8,097 bases of DNA from Candidatus Izemoplasma sp. (GCA_007132145.1 SLPE01000028.1:1-8097); one strand, 5' to 3'; shown: positions 1 to 7,234, counted from the stretch's first letter. Notes: generated from the letters alone by a model not told the origin. Program-made: numbers and translations.

Positions 1-354
1 AACGGACCGGACGGGTTGAACTATTACCATCCGACCTTCCTTTACGAATCGCTCTGGAACATTGCCGGTTTGATCATCCTCTTCATCTTGAGACGGACGA
101 AGTTCGTTCGTGGCGGCGACCTCTTCGCCTTCTACCTCGTCTGGTATTCGATCGGTCGTTTCATGATCGAGAGCATGCGTACCGATTCGCTCTATTTATG
201 GGGGACGGGTCTCAGGACGGCGCAAGTCGTGTCGATCCTGATGATTCTCGGCGGTATCGGGTTCTCTTTGTTGAGCCATCTCGTCTTCAAACGCCCGTTC
301 TATCACGAATATCTCGCCGAAAACCGTATCGAGAAAAAAGGGAGTGATGCATGA
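1..354 (+). CDS. lgt: Prolipoprotein diacylglyceryl transferase, C-terminal part
   Basis: Lgt is a cytoplasmic-membrane enzyme that moves diacylglycerol from phosphatidylglycerol to the lipobox cysteine of prolipoproteins. The reading frame is open from base 1, so the N-terminal half lies outside the window and about 117 residues are seen. Visible family signatures are the HPTFLYES segment near the visible start, [13 protein letters not shown] in the middle, and the following RTAQ stretch, with hydrophobic segments on both sides (roughly [18 protein letters not shown] and [16 protein letters not shown]). The tail is short and charged ([11 protein letters not shown]), as expected for a cytoplasmic end. 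The TGA stop at 352-354 overlaps the trxB start as ATGA, so the two are probably co-translated. A candidate substrate, a lipoprotein, is encoded at the far end of this window. Family assignment is confident; the missing half cannot be judged. Confidence 0.95.
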   Translation, partial: NGPDGLNYYHPTFLYESLWNIAGLIILFILRRTKFVRGGDLFAFYLVWYSIGRFMIESMRTDSLYLWGTGLRTAQVVSILMILGGIGFSLLSHLVFKRPFYHEYLAENRIEKKGSDA

Positions 355-1265
355 TGTACGACGTCATCATCATCGGAGCCGGTCCCGCGGGCATGACCGC
401 GGGCATCTACGCCAAACGCGCCAATCTCAAGACGTTGATGATCGAGAAGGCCGCCCCCGGCGGCAAGATGATTTCGACGTGGGAAGTCGAGAACTACACC
501 GGTCTCGGAAAAGTCTCCGGGTTTGAAATCAGCGACAAGATGTACCGACACACGCAGGAAATCGGCGTCGAGTACGCCTACGGCGACGTCTCCGAAATAC
601 TCGACGGCGACGTCAAGACCGTTAAAACCGTGGACGGTGAAACATATGAAACGAAGACCGTGATCATCGCCAGCGGCACCATTCCCCGCAAACTCGGCGC
701 CGAAGGCGAAGACCGACTTACGAGTAAAGGCGTGAGCTGGTGCGCGATTTGCGACGGCGTCTTCTTCAAGGACAAACACGTCCTCGTCGTCGGCGGGGGA
801 AACAGCGCCATCGAAGAAGCGGTGTATTTGACCTCACTCAACGTCCGCGTCACCATCCTCAACATCCTCGACGACTTGCAAGCCGACAAAAAGGCCATCG
901 AGCAAGCGGACAAGACCGGCATGATCGATTATCTCCTCGGACATGAAGTCGTTTCCTTCAACGGGGAAGAAAGACTCGAAAGCGTGACGGTCAAGGACCG
1001 ACACAGCGAAGACGTGAAGACCCTCGACGTCGCGGGTGCCTTCATCTTCATCGGTCATATTCCGGAAACGACGTTCGCAAAGCGACTCGGCATGACCGAC
1101 GAGCACGGATTCATCGAGACGAATGCGAACATGGAAACCGCCCGCGATGGCATTTACGCGGTCGGAGACGTCATCGTCAAGGACATCCGGCAAATCGTCA
1201 CCGCCGCGAGCGACGGCGCGATCGCCGCGCAAAACGCTGCGAAATACATCGAGCGTCGCAAATGA
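351..1265 (+). CDS. trxB: Thioredoxin reductase-type flavoprotein (TrxB) with altered nucleotide motif
   Basis: This is a 304-residue FAD-dependent disulfide reductase of the low-molecular-weight TrxB family, a usual length. An N-terminal FAD motif GAGPAG follows the first beta strand. The redox pair is C131 and C134 in WCAICDG. The second Rossmann motif GGGNSA lies at about 148-153, and the C-terminal FAD motif is GIYAVGDV followed by [14 protein letters not shown]. In NADPH-dependent members, GGGNSA is followed by a conserved HRRxxxR that holds the NADPH 2'-phosphate. Here that site reads N171-I-L-D-D-L-Q177, with every basic residue replaced. The electron donor may therefore be NADH, ferredoxin or something else; this is inference. 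The start at 351 has GGGAG six bases upstream and overlaps the lgt stop; ATG at 354 is possible. A cytosolic role in keeping thioredoxin reduced is the default reading, but the true partner is not shown. Confidence 0.9.
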   Translation: MMYDVIIIGAGPAGMTAGIYAKRANLKTLMIEKAAPGGKMISTWEVENYTGLGKVSGFEISDKMYRHTQEIGVEYAYGDVSEILDGDVKTVKTVDGETYETKTVIIASGTIPRKLGAEGEDRLTSKGVSWCAICDGVFFKDKHVLVVGGGNSAIEEAVYLTSLNVRVTILNILDDLQADKKAIEQADKTGMIDYLLGHEVVSFNGEERLESVTVKDRHSEDVKTLDVAGAFIFIGHIPETTFAKRLGMTDEHGFIETNANMETARDGIYAVGDVIVKDIRQIVTAASDGAIAAQNAAKYIERRK

Positions 1266-1294
1266 AAGGCGCACGACGGTCTTCACCCGACGTG

Positions 1295-1303
1295 TGTTAC
1301 AAT
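1295..1303 (+). promoter_or_regulatory. Possible extended -10 promoter just before the CmpB-type gene
   Basis: TGTTACAAT fits the extended -10 form TGn-TAnAAT. No convincing -35 box is found at 16-18 bases upstream. A start of transcription about seven bases after the box would fall near 1310, only a few bases before ATG 1315. The site lies in the 40-odd bases between trxB and the next gene, the largest gap in the first half of the cluster. This is a sequence match only. Confidence 0.4.
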
Positions 1304-1314
1304 GGATGCGTACG

Positions 1315-1857
1315 ATGAAGACGTTCCTTTTCAACATCGTTCTCTACGGATTTCTCGGCTGGGTGCTCGAGCGGGTCATCAATCTCGTCTTTTTAGGCTA
1401 CTGGTTGGACAACCGCGTCTTGCATCTACCGGTACAACCGATGTACGGACTCGGCGTGGCGTTGACCATCCTCGTCTGGAGTCGTCTAAAAAGACGCGCC
1501 ATGCCCTTTTGGCTCCGTTTCATCGCCCTCGTGCCTTGTGCGATCGTTTTCACGGCGATGTCGGAACTCTTCTCCGGTCACATGCATGAACGGTTGTTCG
1601 GCGTCGTCCTCTGGGATTACCGGGATACGTTCACCTTGTGGTGCGAACAGCCGTATTCGTGCATCATCCCGACCGGCTTGTTCGGCGTCTTGGCCGCTGC
1701 GGTGAGCGTCTTCTTGCATCCCTTCGTCACCGCTTGGCTCATCGCGATTCCGAGCGGATTGCGACGGATGCTCGGCTTTGCGTTCGTCATCGCCGTATCC
1801 GCGGACTTCCTCATCACCTACACGAGACCTTTCTTGCAATGGATCGGAGGGATTTGA
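1315..1857 (+). CDS. Multi-span membrane protein of the CmpB / putative ABC-transporter type IV family
   Basis: This is a hydrophobic protein of about 180 residues with some five membrane segments. It resembles the family named ABC_trans_CmpB (PF06541), whose biochemical role is not established despite its name. Signatures are the N-terminal FxxYGFLGWVLERVI, the PVQPMYGLG segment after the first loop, the SELFSGHMHERLFGVVLWDYRD block (FGVVLWDY at about 95-102), and a glycine-rich fourth segment TGLFGVLAAA. The start is uncertain: ATG 1306 and ATG 1315 are both in frame and neither has a clear ribosome binding site. I prefer 1315 because MKTFLFNIVLYGFLGW matches how family members usually begin. 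The frame is open far upstream into trxB, but that part is not membrane-like. The stop TGA shares one base with the ATG of the next gene, so the pair is likely co-translated. Confidence 0.7.
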   Translation: MKTFLFNIVLYGFLGWVLERVINLVFLGYWLDNRVLHLPVQPMYGLGVALTILVWSRLKRRAMPFWLRFIALVPCAIVFTAMSELFSGHMHERLFGVVLWDYRDTFTLWCEQPYSCIIPTGLFGVLAAAVSVFLHPFVTAWLIAIPSGLRRMLGFAFVIAVSADFLITYTRPFLQWIGGI

Positions 1858-2507
1858 TGCGCAAGGATGATGTGTTTTTCGTCGCGGCGCTCGTCGTCTT
1901 GACGTCCTTGTTGGTCCTGCCCTGGACGGGAAGGCCGTTTTTCGCCTTTTCCGAAGACTTTCCTCTCATGGGCGGGTTCATCAAGTTCTTCATCCTCGCC
2001 AGCATCGGCGATCTGTTGAGTCGACGGATAGCGAACAAGGATTACCGTGTCGAAGGCTTGTTTTACAAAGCGTTCGTCTGGGGATTCATCGGCGTCGTCA
2101 TTGCGCTCGTGTTCCCGATCTACGACCGTGGCGTCGATTATCTCCAATCGGAAAAGATCCTGCCGTTTGAAGGGATTCAGTTCTTTTCCGCCTTGTTCAC
2201 GAGCGTCTTGATGAACGTCACGTTCGCGCCGACGATGATGTACTTCCATCGCGTCAGCGACCACTATATCGAATCGAAGAAAAAGGCGCGGAGCCACCGG
2301 CTCGCGGCGACCCTTTCAAGCATCGACACCCCCGCCTTCATCCGTTTCGTCGTCTTCAAGACGATTCCCTTCTTCTGGATACCGGCGCATACGATCACAT
2401 TCTTACTGCCGCAGACGTATCGGGTGTTGTTCGCCTCGCTTCTCGGCATCGCGCTCGGATTGTTGCTGGGCATCGCCAAACGCGCGACATCGCAAAAGGA
2501 GGCGTGA
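1857..2507 (+). CDS. Integral membrane protein resembling Mpv17/PMP22
   Basis: This 216-residue protein has about four to five hydrophobic segments. The start ATG 1857 has GGAGGG five bases upstream and overlaps the preceding stop by one base. I do not know a named bacterial function for it. Two stretches recall the eukaryotic Mpv17/PMP22 family (PF04117): a central YDRGVDYLQ followed by FFSALFTSVLMNVTFAPTMM, like the family's DQ...APxxxxxF helix, and a C-terminal FFWIPAHTITFLLPQTYRV, like the family's WxxWPxxQxxNFxxVPxxxRV signature. Mpv17 family members sit in organelle membranes and have been described as channel-like; nothing in this sequence proves transport. The loop with ESKKKARSHR is strongly basic and probably cytoplasmic. 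The whiA ribosome binding site lies inside its last codons, tying the two genes together. Confidence 0.6.
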   Translation: MRKDDVFFVAALVVLTSLLVLPWTGRPFFAFSEDFPLMGGFIKFFILASIGDLLSRRIANKDYRVEGLFYKAFVWGFIGVVIALVFPIYDRGVDYLQSEKILPFEGIQFFSALFTSVLMNVTFAPTMMYFHRVSDHYIESKKKARSHRLAATLSSIDTPAFIRFVVFKTIPFFWIPAHTITFLLPQTYRVLFASLLGIALGLLLGIAKRATSQKEA

Positions 2508-2510
2508 ACG

Positions 2511-3461
2511 ATGTCTTTTGCGGCCGACACGAAGAAAGAACTGATGACGCTTCCCGCTACGCAGTGCTGTCTGATCGCTGAAACGAGCGCGCTCCTTTCG
2601 GTGAATGGACAACTCGAAATATCCAAAGAAGGTCTTGCCTTGACCTTTTCGACGACGTCGCTCGCGCTCGCGAGAAAAGCGTTGCGATCCTTGAAGAGGT
2701 TGTATGACGTCCCTGTCGAAATCACCGCAAAAAAACAGGTTCGCCTCAAAAAGAAGTCCGTCTATGCGTTGCGTGTACGTGAAAAAGCGTCGCTGATCGT
2801 CAACGAATTATCCTTGCTCGACGACGAAAGCGGCTATGCCACCGTCATCGACGACACCTTGTTGATCAAAGAATGCGACCGTCGCGCCTATCTCAGAGGC
2901 GCCTTCATCGGCGCCGGTTCGGTCAACGACCCCGGCAGTCAGACCTATCATCTCGAAATCAACGTCCCGTCGGAGGCGTACGCGAACGCACTCGCAGACG
3001 TGATGAACGGGTTCGAACTCAACGCCCGCGTCATTCCTAAACGGAACCGTTATCTCGTCTACGTCAAAGAATCGGAAAAGATCGCCGATTTTTTGCGGAT
3101 CATCGATGCGACACACGCCTTGCTCGCCTTCGAAGACGTCCGCATCAAACGCGATTTCGTCAACTCGATCACCCGGGTGATGAACATGGAACTCGCCAAC
3201 CAGAACAAGACGCTCGCGGCGGCGACGAAACAGCTCAGACACATCGCGGTCCTCGAAAACCTCACCGATATGGAACGCTTGCCGAAAACACTGCATGAAG
3301 CGATGCACTTGCGCAAGACCTACCCCGAGGCGTCGCTTGCGGAATTGAGTGAAATGAGCCGTGACCATTTCAATACGGAAATATCCAAATCCGGGCTCAA
3401 CCATCGGTTCCGAAACATCGCCCAACTCGCCGAGGAGGTGCTCCATGACTTCAACGATTAA
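2511..3461 (+). CDS. whiA: DNA-binding protein WhiA
   Basis: WhiA is a DNA-binding protein found across Gram-positive bacteria. It controls sporulation division genes in Streptomyces and affects cell division and chromosome segregation in Bacillus. The 316 residues are of normal family length. The N-terminal MSFAADTKKEL and the CCLIAETSALL region are typical. The degenerate LAGLIDADG homing-endonuclease-like core includes C122-DRRAYLRGAFIGAGSV to about 137, without obvious nuclease function. The C-terminal helix-turn-helix region at about 270-310 contains SLAELSEMS and SKSGLNHRFRNI, a strong WhiA signature. AAAAGGAGG eight bases upstream fixes the start. It begins three bases after the preceding stop and overlaps acpS by 17 bases. 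In Bacillus the genes just upstream are rapZ and yvcK; here they are not present and two membrane-protein genes are found instead. Confidence 0.95.
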   Translation: MSFAADTKKELMTLPATQCCLIAETSALLSVNGQLEISKEGLALTFSTTSLALARKALRSLKRLYDVPVEITAKKQVRLKKKSVYALRVREKASLIVNELSLLDDESGYATVIDDTLLIKECDRRAYLRGAFIGAGSVNDPGSQTYHLEINVPSEAYANALADVMNGFELNARVIPKRNRYLVYVKESEKIADFLRIIDATHALLAFEDVRIKRDFVNSITRVMNMELANQNKTLAAATKQLRHIAVLENLTDMERLPKTLHEAMHLRKTYPEASLAELSEMSRDHFNTEISKSGLNHRFRNIAQLAEEVLHDFND

Positions 3462-3840
3462 CCGTCTCGGCATCGACCTCGTCGACCTAGACGACCTCCG
3501 CGCGCGTTTGAACGAGACGTTGGTCAGGCGCATCCTCTCGAGCAACGAACATCGCCGCTACGAAGCGATCAAGGACGCGGACAGGAAACTGCAGTTCCTC
3601 GCCGGCCGTTTCGCCGCGAAGGAAGCCTATACGAAAGCCTACCGGACGTTCGAGAGCCCTTTGAATTTTTCCGATGTCGACATCGACACCGACAAGACGG
3701 GAGCCCCCGTCCTCCGTTCGCCTTACCGCAGCGGCGATACTGTCCACGTGAGCATTTCCCACACGAAACACCATGCCGTCGCCGTCGTCTGGGTCGAATC
3801 GGACACGCAGAAGGACACACATGAGGAGCTGAAGTTATGA
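3445..3840 (+). CDS. acpS: Holo-[acyl-carrier-protein] synthase
   Basis: AcpS transfers 4'-phosphopantetheine from coenzyme A to the serine of acyl carrier protein, which makes fatty acid synthesis possible; it acts in the cytosol as a trimer. The 131 residues are slightly longer than usual because of a charged C-terminal tail (about SDTQKDTHEELKL). Visible motifs are GIDLVDLDDL with the metal-binding D11, the RFAAKEAYTKA block with E60 as second metal ligand, and HVSISHTKHHAVAVV at about 101-116. AGGAGGTG lies just upstream of ATG 3445, inside the end of whiA, so translation is probably coupled across the 17-base overlap. The stop overlaps the next gene as ATGA. The tail carries the next gene's GAGGAG ribosome binding site, which may explain the extension. 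In Bacillus subtilis acpS and tex also lie in the same neighbourhood. Confidence 0.95.
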   Translation: MTSTINRLGIDLVDLDDLRARLNETLVRRILSSNEHRRYEAIKDADRKLQFLAGRFAAKEAYTKAYRTFESPLNFSDVDIDTDKTGAPVLRSPYRSGDTVHVSISHTKHHAVAVVWVESDTQKDTHEELKL

Positions 3841-4694
3841 AAAAGACGAAAGACAAGCGATTTTCGAACACGCACCGCACATCTTGGACCAAAGATCCAT
3901 GGGTTCCAAAATTGACCAAATTGGCTGTCATCCTCCTTTTAATCGGGATGGTGGCGGCGCTCGCATCCTTCTTGGTCATGACGCTCGGCACGGAAGACTG
4001 GGACGAGATCGCGTCCATGGAAAGCGACCCCTACATCGTCGTTTTCTATCATCCGCAAGACGACGACTTCTTTTCCGACCAGATTCGCACTTTGGCGGAA
4101 AACGCCCGTCGACTCGAAGACAAAGAGATGGAAATCCACCTCCTCGATGCGACGAAACGTCTTCGCGGAGACGTCCCCGATCTCATCGACCTCGGCATCA
4201 CGCCGCAAATGTGGCTGTTCGACGACGGTGAAGTGGAAACGGTGGTGACGGGCTATCACGCCATGCGCGAAGTCTTCAACCGCGTGCTCGACCCGGAAAA
4301 GGAACTGCCCGAGATGAAACCCGGCCACGTCCATCATTGGGACGACACCTTGATGATGGGAGGGGACTTGTACTTTGTCTATTATTACGAAGAGACGAGC
4401 GATACACACGAAGAGATGAAAGACATCATCAAAGCGTTCAAAGAAGACAATCCTCTAGGCATCGACGTCCATTATCTCGACAAGAAAACGGCTTGGGGCT
4501 ATCCGCCGACCGAACTCGAGCCGGTTCCCCATCCCATCTTCGGCATTCCCATGGATCCCTACCTCGCCGGACCGGGCGGCATCTTCATCTTTCATGACAA
4601 AGCCATCGTCGGTCGGGCGATGAGCAGAAGCGCCATGAAGGATTTGATCGAGAGCGTCTACGACGGCACATTCGAAATCGAAGAAGACGATTGA
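3837..4694 (+). CDS. Membrane-anchored protein with two cysteine-free thioredoxin-like domains
   Basis: This 285-residue protein has a basic N-terminus, one membrane helix at about 26-50, and a long outer part. The positive N-terminus suggests that the folded part faces outside. Domain 1 (about 64-160) follows the thioredoxin pattern: a beta strand YIVVFYHPQ, a helix where CxxC would begin (HPQDDDFF instead), then GITPQMWLFDDGEV with T122-P123 in the place of the cis-proline, and a final helix. Domain 2 (about 177-276) begins with DLYFVYYYEET and ends with GGIFIFHDKAIVGRAMSRSAMKDLI, a weaker copy of the same fold. The whole protein has no cysteine, so it cannot do thiol-disulfide exchange; a binding or chaperone role is more likely. 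GAGGAG eight bases upstream supports the start, and ATGA couples it to acpS. I do not recognise a named family, and the fold assignment is by eye. Confidence 0.65.
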   Translation: MKKTKDKRFSNTHRTSWTKDPWVPKLTKLAVILLLIGMVAALASFLVMTLGTEDWDEIASMESDPYIVVFYHPQDDDFFSDQIRTLAENARRLEDKEMEIHLLDATKRLRGDVPDLIDLGITPQMWLFDDGEVETVVTGYHAMREVFNRVLDPEKELPEMKPGHVHHWDDTLMMGGDLYFVYYYEETSDTHEEMKDIIKAFKEDNPLGIDVHYLDKKTAWGYPPTELEPVPHPIFGIPMDPYLAGPGGIFIFHDKAIVGRAMSRSAMKDLIESVYDGTFEIEEDD

Positions 4695-4697
4695 GAA

Positions 4698-4702
4698 GAG
4701 GG
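4698..4702 (+). promoter_or_regulatory. Ribosome binding site of tex, placed for an AUC start
   Basis: GAGGG is the only Shine-Dalgarno-like match before tex. It lies six bases (from the end of GAGG) before the in-frame ATC at 4708 and about 21 bases before ATG 4723. Normal spacing is about 5-9 bases, so the site argues for translation beginning at 4708. Confidence 0.45.
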
Positions 4703-4722
4703 ATACTATCAATCAGACGATC

Positions 4723-6855
4723 ATGAAGGACCTTTCACGGAAACTCAATGTCAAACCGCGTTTCGTCGAAACGGTGTTGAAATTGCTCGAAGACAACACC
4801 GTCCCTTTCATCGCGCGTTATCGCAAAGAGATGACGGGCGAGATGGACGAAACCGCAATCCGTGAAATCGAGAAGGCCTATGAGGCGCGGCTGCGACTGC
4901 AAGAACGCAAAGAAGACGTCATCCGTCTGATTGAAGAAAGAGGGATGCTCACCGAAGAATTGCGCATTGAAATCGAAGCCGCCGACAAACTCATCGATGT
5001 CGAAGACCTTTATCGTCCCTATAAGGAAAAGAAGAAGACGAAAGCTTCGGAAGCCGAGAAAAAAGGCCTCGCGCCGCTTGCGGAGGCATTGTTGGCGTGT
5101 GCACCCGATGCCGACGTGAACAAACACGCAACGGCATTTTTGAACGATGATGTCCAAACGATCGAAGCGGCCATCGAAGGGGCGCAACACATCATCGCCG
5201 AAAAGGTTTCCGACAACCCGCGTAACCGCAAATGGGTCCGTCGACACCTCGAACATCACGGACGACTCGTGTGCAAGAAGAAAAAGGCCGGCATCGACAA
5301 AAAACGCATCTATGAGACATATTACGAGTACGATGAAGCGCTCAAACATGTGAAACTGTTCCGAATCCTCGCCATCAACCGCGCGGAAAAGGAGAAAATT
5401 TTGAGCGTGTCCATCGACGTCGAAGAAAAAGACGTCTTGAAAAGGATCGAGAAACGCACCGTCAAAGATCCCGAAAGTCCGTGCGCTCCCACTATTGCAA
5501 GCGCCATCGAAGACGCCTACAAACGGCTCATCAAGCCGTCGGTCGAACGCGAAATCCGTTCGATGCTCAGCGAACGGGCCCAGACGCAAGCGATTGAAAT
5601 CTTCGGAGAGAACCTCCGGAGCCTTCTCATGCAACCGCCGATGAAGGACAAACGCGTCCTCGGCATCGACCCCGCTTTCAGAACCGGGTGCAAACTCGCC
5701 GTCGTCGACGATCTGGGAACGTTCGTGAAGAGCGATGTCGTCTACCCACACCTCCCCGCAAAACGGGAAGAAGCTGAAAAGAAGATGCTCTCGACGCTTT
5801 CCGAATACGCCATCGACGTCATCGCCATCGGCAACGGCACGGCTTCACGTGAAACCGAAGCCTTCATCGCCGACATCTTGAAAAAGCACGACGGCGACTG
5901 CCGCTACGTCATTGTCAACGAAGCCGGCGCATCGGTCTACAGCGCAAGCGAACTCGCCAAGAGCGAGTTTCCCGACCTCGCCGTCGAAGAGCGTAGTGCC
6001 GTCTCGATCGCCCGACGCTTCCAAGACCCGTTGAGCGAACTCGTGAAAATCGAACCCCGCTCGATAGGCGTCGGACAGTACCAACACGACATGCCGAAGA
6101 CGAAACTGAACGACGCCCTCGATTTCATCGTCGAAACGGTCGTCAACCAAGTCGGCGTCAACGTCAATACCGCCAGCGTCCAACTGCTTTCCCATGTCGC
6201 CGGATTGACAAGGAAGATCGCCAAGCAGCTCGTCGACCATCGTGAAACGAACGGCGTTTTCCGCAGCCGCTCTACGTTGTTGGATGTCGAAGGGTTCGGC
6301 CCGAAGACATTCGAACAAGCCGCGGGCTTCCTCCGCATTCTCGATGGAGACAACCCCCTCGACAAGACGTCGATCCACCCCGAAAGTTACGAGGAGACCG
6401 AGAAAATTCTCAGTAGTTCGGAGTTGACGGCCGCAGACATCGGTTCGAACGTTTTGAAAGAAACGATTTCCGCACTCAACCCTGAAACTGTCGCCACAGC
6501 CGTTGGTCTCGGAGAGCCGACCGTGAAGGACATCTTCACCGCGTTGATCGCCCCGCTGAGGGATCCAAGGGACGATGTCGACCGTCCGCTCCTGAAAAAG
6601 GACTTGCTCAAACTCGAAGACTTGCGCCCCGGCATGGAACTGCAAGGTACCGTCCGCAATGTCGTCGACTTCGGCGTTTTCGTCGATTGCGGCGTCAAAG
6701 ACGACGGGCTCGTCCATATCTCCCAATTGTCGGAGGCTTATGTCAAACACCCGCTCGACGTCGTCAGTGTCGGCGACATCGTGAAAGTGTGGGTCAAGGA
6801 CATCGACCTCGAGCGCTCGCGTCTTCAACTCACGATGGTGAAGGAAAAAGCTTGA
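4723..6855 (+). CDS. tex: Transcription accessory / RNA-binding protein Tex
   Basis: Tex is a cytosolic nucleic-acid-binding protein, related to eukaryotic Spt6, that affects transcription and expression of some stress and virulence genes. The 710 residues (715 if started at 4708) match the family. The N-terminal signature TVPFIARYRKEMTGEMDE is followed by the helical region with DLYRPYKEKKKTKA. The YqgF/RNase H-like domain begins at about 310 with RVLGIDPAFRTGCKLAVVD. The helix-hairpin-helix part is at about 482-545 (NTASVQLLSHVAGL, LLDVEGFGPKTFEQAAGFLRI). The C-terminal S1 domain is at about 638-708 (GTVRNVVDFGVFVDCGVKDDGLVHISQLS). Domain order is complete and unbroken. The first ATG is at 4723, but the only ribosome binding site fits an in-frame ATC at 4708; that start would add INQTI and restore the usual N-terminal length. 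It ends 19 bases before the tRNA promoter, with no terminator seen between. Confidence 0.95.
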   Translation: MKDLSRKLNVKPRFVETVLKLLEDNTVPFIARYRKEMTGEMDETAIREIEKAYEARLRLQERKEDVIRLIEERGMLTEELRIEIEAADKLIDVEDLYRPYKEKKKTKASEAEKKGLAPLAEALLACAPDADVNKHATAFLNDDVQTIEAAIEGAQHIIAEKVSDNPRNRKWVRRHLEHHGRLVCKKKKAGIDKKRIYETYYEYDEALKHVKLFRILAINRAEKEKILSVSIDVEEKDVLKRIEKRTVKDPESPCAPTIASAIEDAYKRLIKPSVEREIRSMLSERAQTQAIEIFGENLRSLLMQPPMKDKRVLGIDPAFRTGCKLAVVDDLGTFVKSDVVYPHLPAKREEAEKKMLSTLSEYAIDVIAIGNGTASRETEAFIADILKKHDGDCRYVIVNEAGASVYSASELAKSEFPDLAVEERSAVSIARRFQDPLSELVKIEPRSIGVGQYQHDMPKTKLNDALDFIVETVVNQVGVNVNTASVQLLSHVAGLTRKIAKQLVDHRETNGVFRSRSTLLDVEGFGPKTFEQAAGFLRILDGDNPLDKTSIHPESYEETEKILSSSELTAADIGSNVLKETISALNPETVATAVGLGEPTVKDIFTALIAPLRDPRDDVDRPLLKKDLLKLEDLRPGMELQGTVRNVVDFGVFVDCGVKDDGLVHISQLSEAYVKHPLDVVSVGDIVKVWVKDIDLERSRLQLTMVKEKA

Positions 6856-6874
6856 GAAGACAGACGGGGAAATG

Positions 6875-6903
6875 TTGACAGCATAGGGCAAATGAGATAT
6901 CAT
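6875..6903 (+). promoter_or_regulatory. tRNA operon promoter
   Basis: A perfect -35 box TTGACA (6875-6880) is followed by a 17-base spacer and TATCAT (6898-6903), five of six matches to the -10 consensus. Transcription would begin near 6910, about ten bases before the first tRNA. This is the best sigma-70-type promoter in the window and makes the tRNAs independent of tex. Confidence 0.8.
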
Positions 6904-6919
6904 AAAGTGACTCACAAAC

Positions 6920-7013
6920 GGAGTAGTACTCAAGTTGGCTGAAGAGGTGCCCCTGCTAAGGGCATAGGTCGGGTTAAACCGGCGCGAGGGTTCAAATCCC
7001 TCCTACTCCGCCA
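6920..7013 (+). tRNA. tRNA-Ser (anticodon GCU)
   Basis: The acceptor stem GGAGTAG pairs with CTACTCC near the 3' end, followed by discriminator G and an encoded CCA. The anticodon stem TGCCC/GGGCA encloses the loop CTGCTAA, giving anticodon GCT, which reads AGC and AGU serine codons. A long variable arm (around TAGGTCGGGTTAAACCGGCGC) is typical of tRNA-Ser. The T arm is GAGGG-TTCAAAT-CCCTC. Total length is 94 bases. Confidence 0.95.
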
Positions 7014-7015
7014 TT

Positions 7016-7092
7016 GGCCCGTTGGAGAAGCGGATCAACTCACCAGCCTTTCACGCTGGCATGCACGGGTTCGAATCCCGTACGGGTCACCA
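7016..7092 (+). tRNA. tRNA-Glu (anticodon UUC)
   Basis: The acceptor stem GGCCCGT pairs with ACGGGTC (one G-U pair), followed by discriminator A and an encoded CCA. The anticodon stem CCAGC/GCTGG holds the loop CTTTCAC, giving anticodon TTC for GAA and GAG. The D stem is only three pairs (GAG/CTC). The T arm is ACGGG-TTCGAAT-CCCGT. Length is 77 bases. Only two bases separate it from tRNA-Ser, so both come from one transcript and the spacer must be removed by processing. Confidence 0.95.
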
Positions 7093-7103
7093 TAGTTATC
7101 AGT

Positions 7104-7136
7104 AAGGGCATATCTTGCATAAGGTATGCCCTTTTG
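7104..7136 (+). terminator. Intrinsic terminator of the tRNA operon
   Basis: AAGGGCATATC (7104-7114) and GGTATGCCCTT (7123-7133) form an 11-pair stem with one G-U pair and the eight-base loop TTGCATAA. A short run of T (7132-7135) follows. It lies 12 bases after the tRNA-Glu CCA end and closes the tRNA transcript. Confidence 0.8.
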
Positions 7137-7234
7137 TATGGAAACAATAAGAAAAGCGATTTAGACATGATGAAGAGTGGAGTTTTGCACAAAAGTGAAA
7201 GGATTGATAGGCAGAGTATTGAAAGAGGTAAATA

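Noticed and set aside
1123..1314. Upstream extension of the CmpB-type frame into trxB
   Set aside because: The added residues are the out-of-frame reading of the trxB end, basic and not membrane-like; family members begin near the first membrane segment.
1638..1856. Upstream extension of the Mpv17-like frame
   Set aside because: It overlaps the preceding gene in another frame and ignores the clear GGAGGG site before ATG 1857.
4735..5751. Long open frame on the - strand inside tex (338 codons)
   Set aside because: It is a shadow of the GC-rich codons of tex, has a low-complexity F/D/V-rich product and no family signature, and tex itself is unmistakable.
5845..6933. Long open frame on the - strand across the tex end and the tRNA promoter (362 codons)
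   Set aside because: It lies opposite tex and the tRNA promoter, with no recognisable domain; explained as a shadow.
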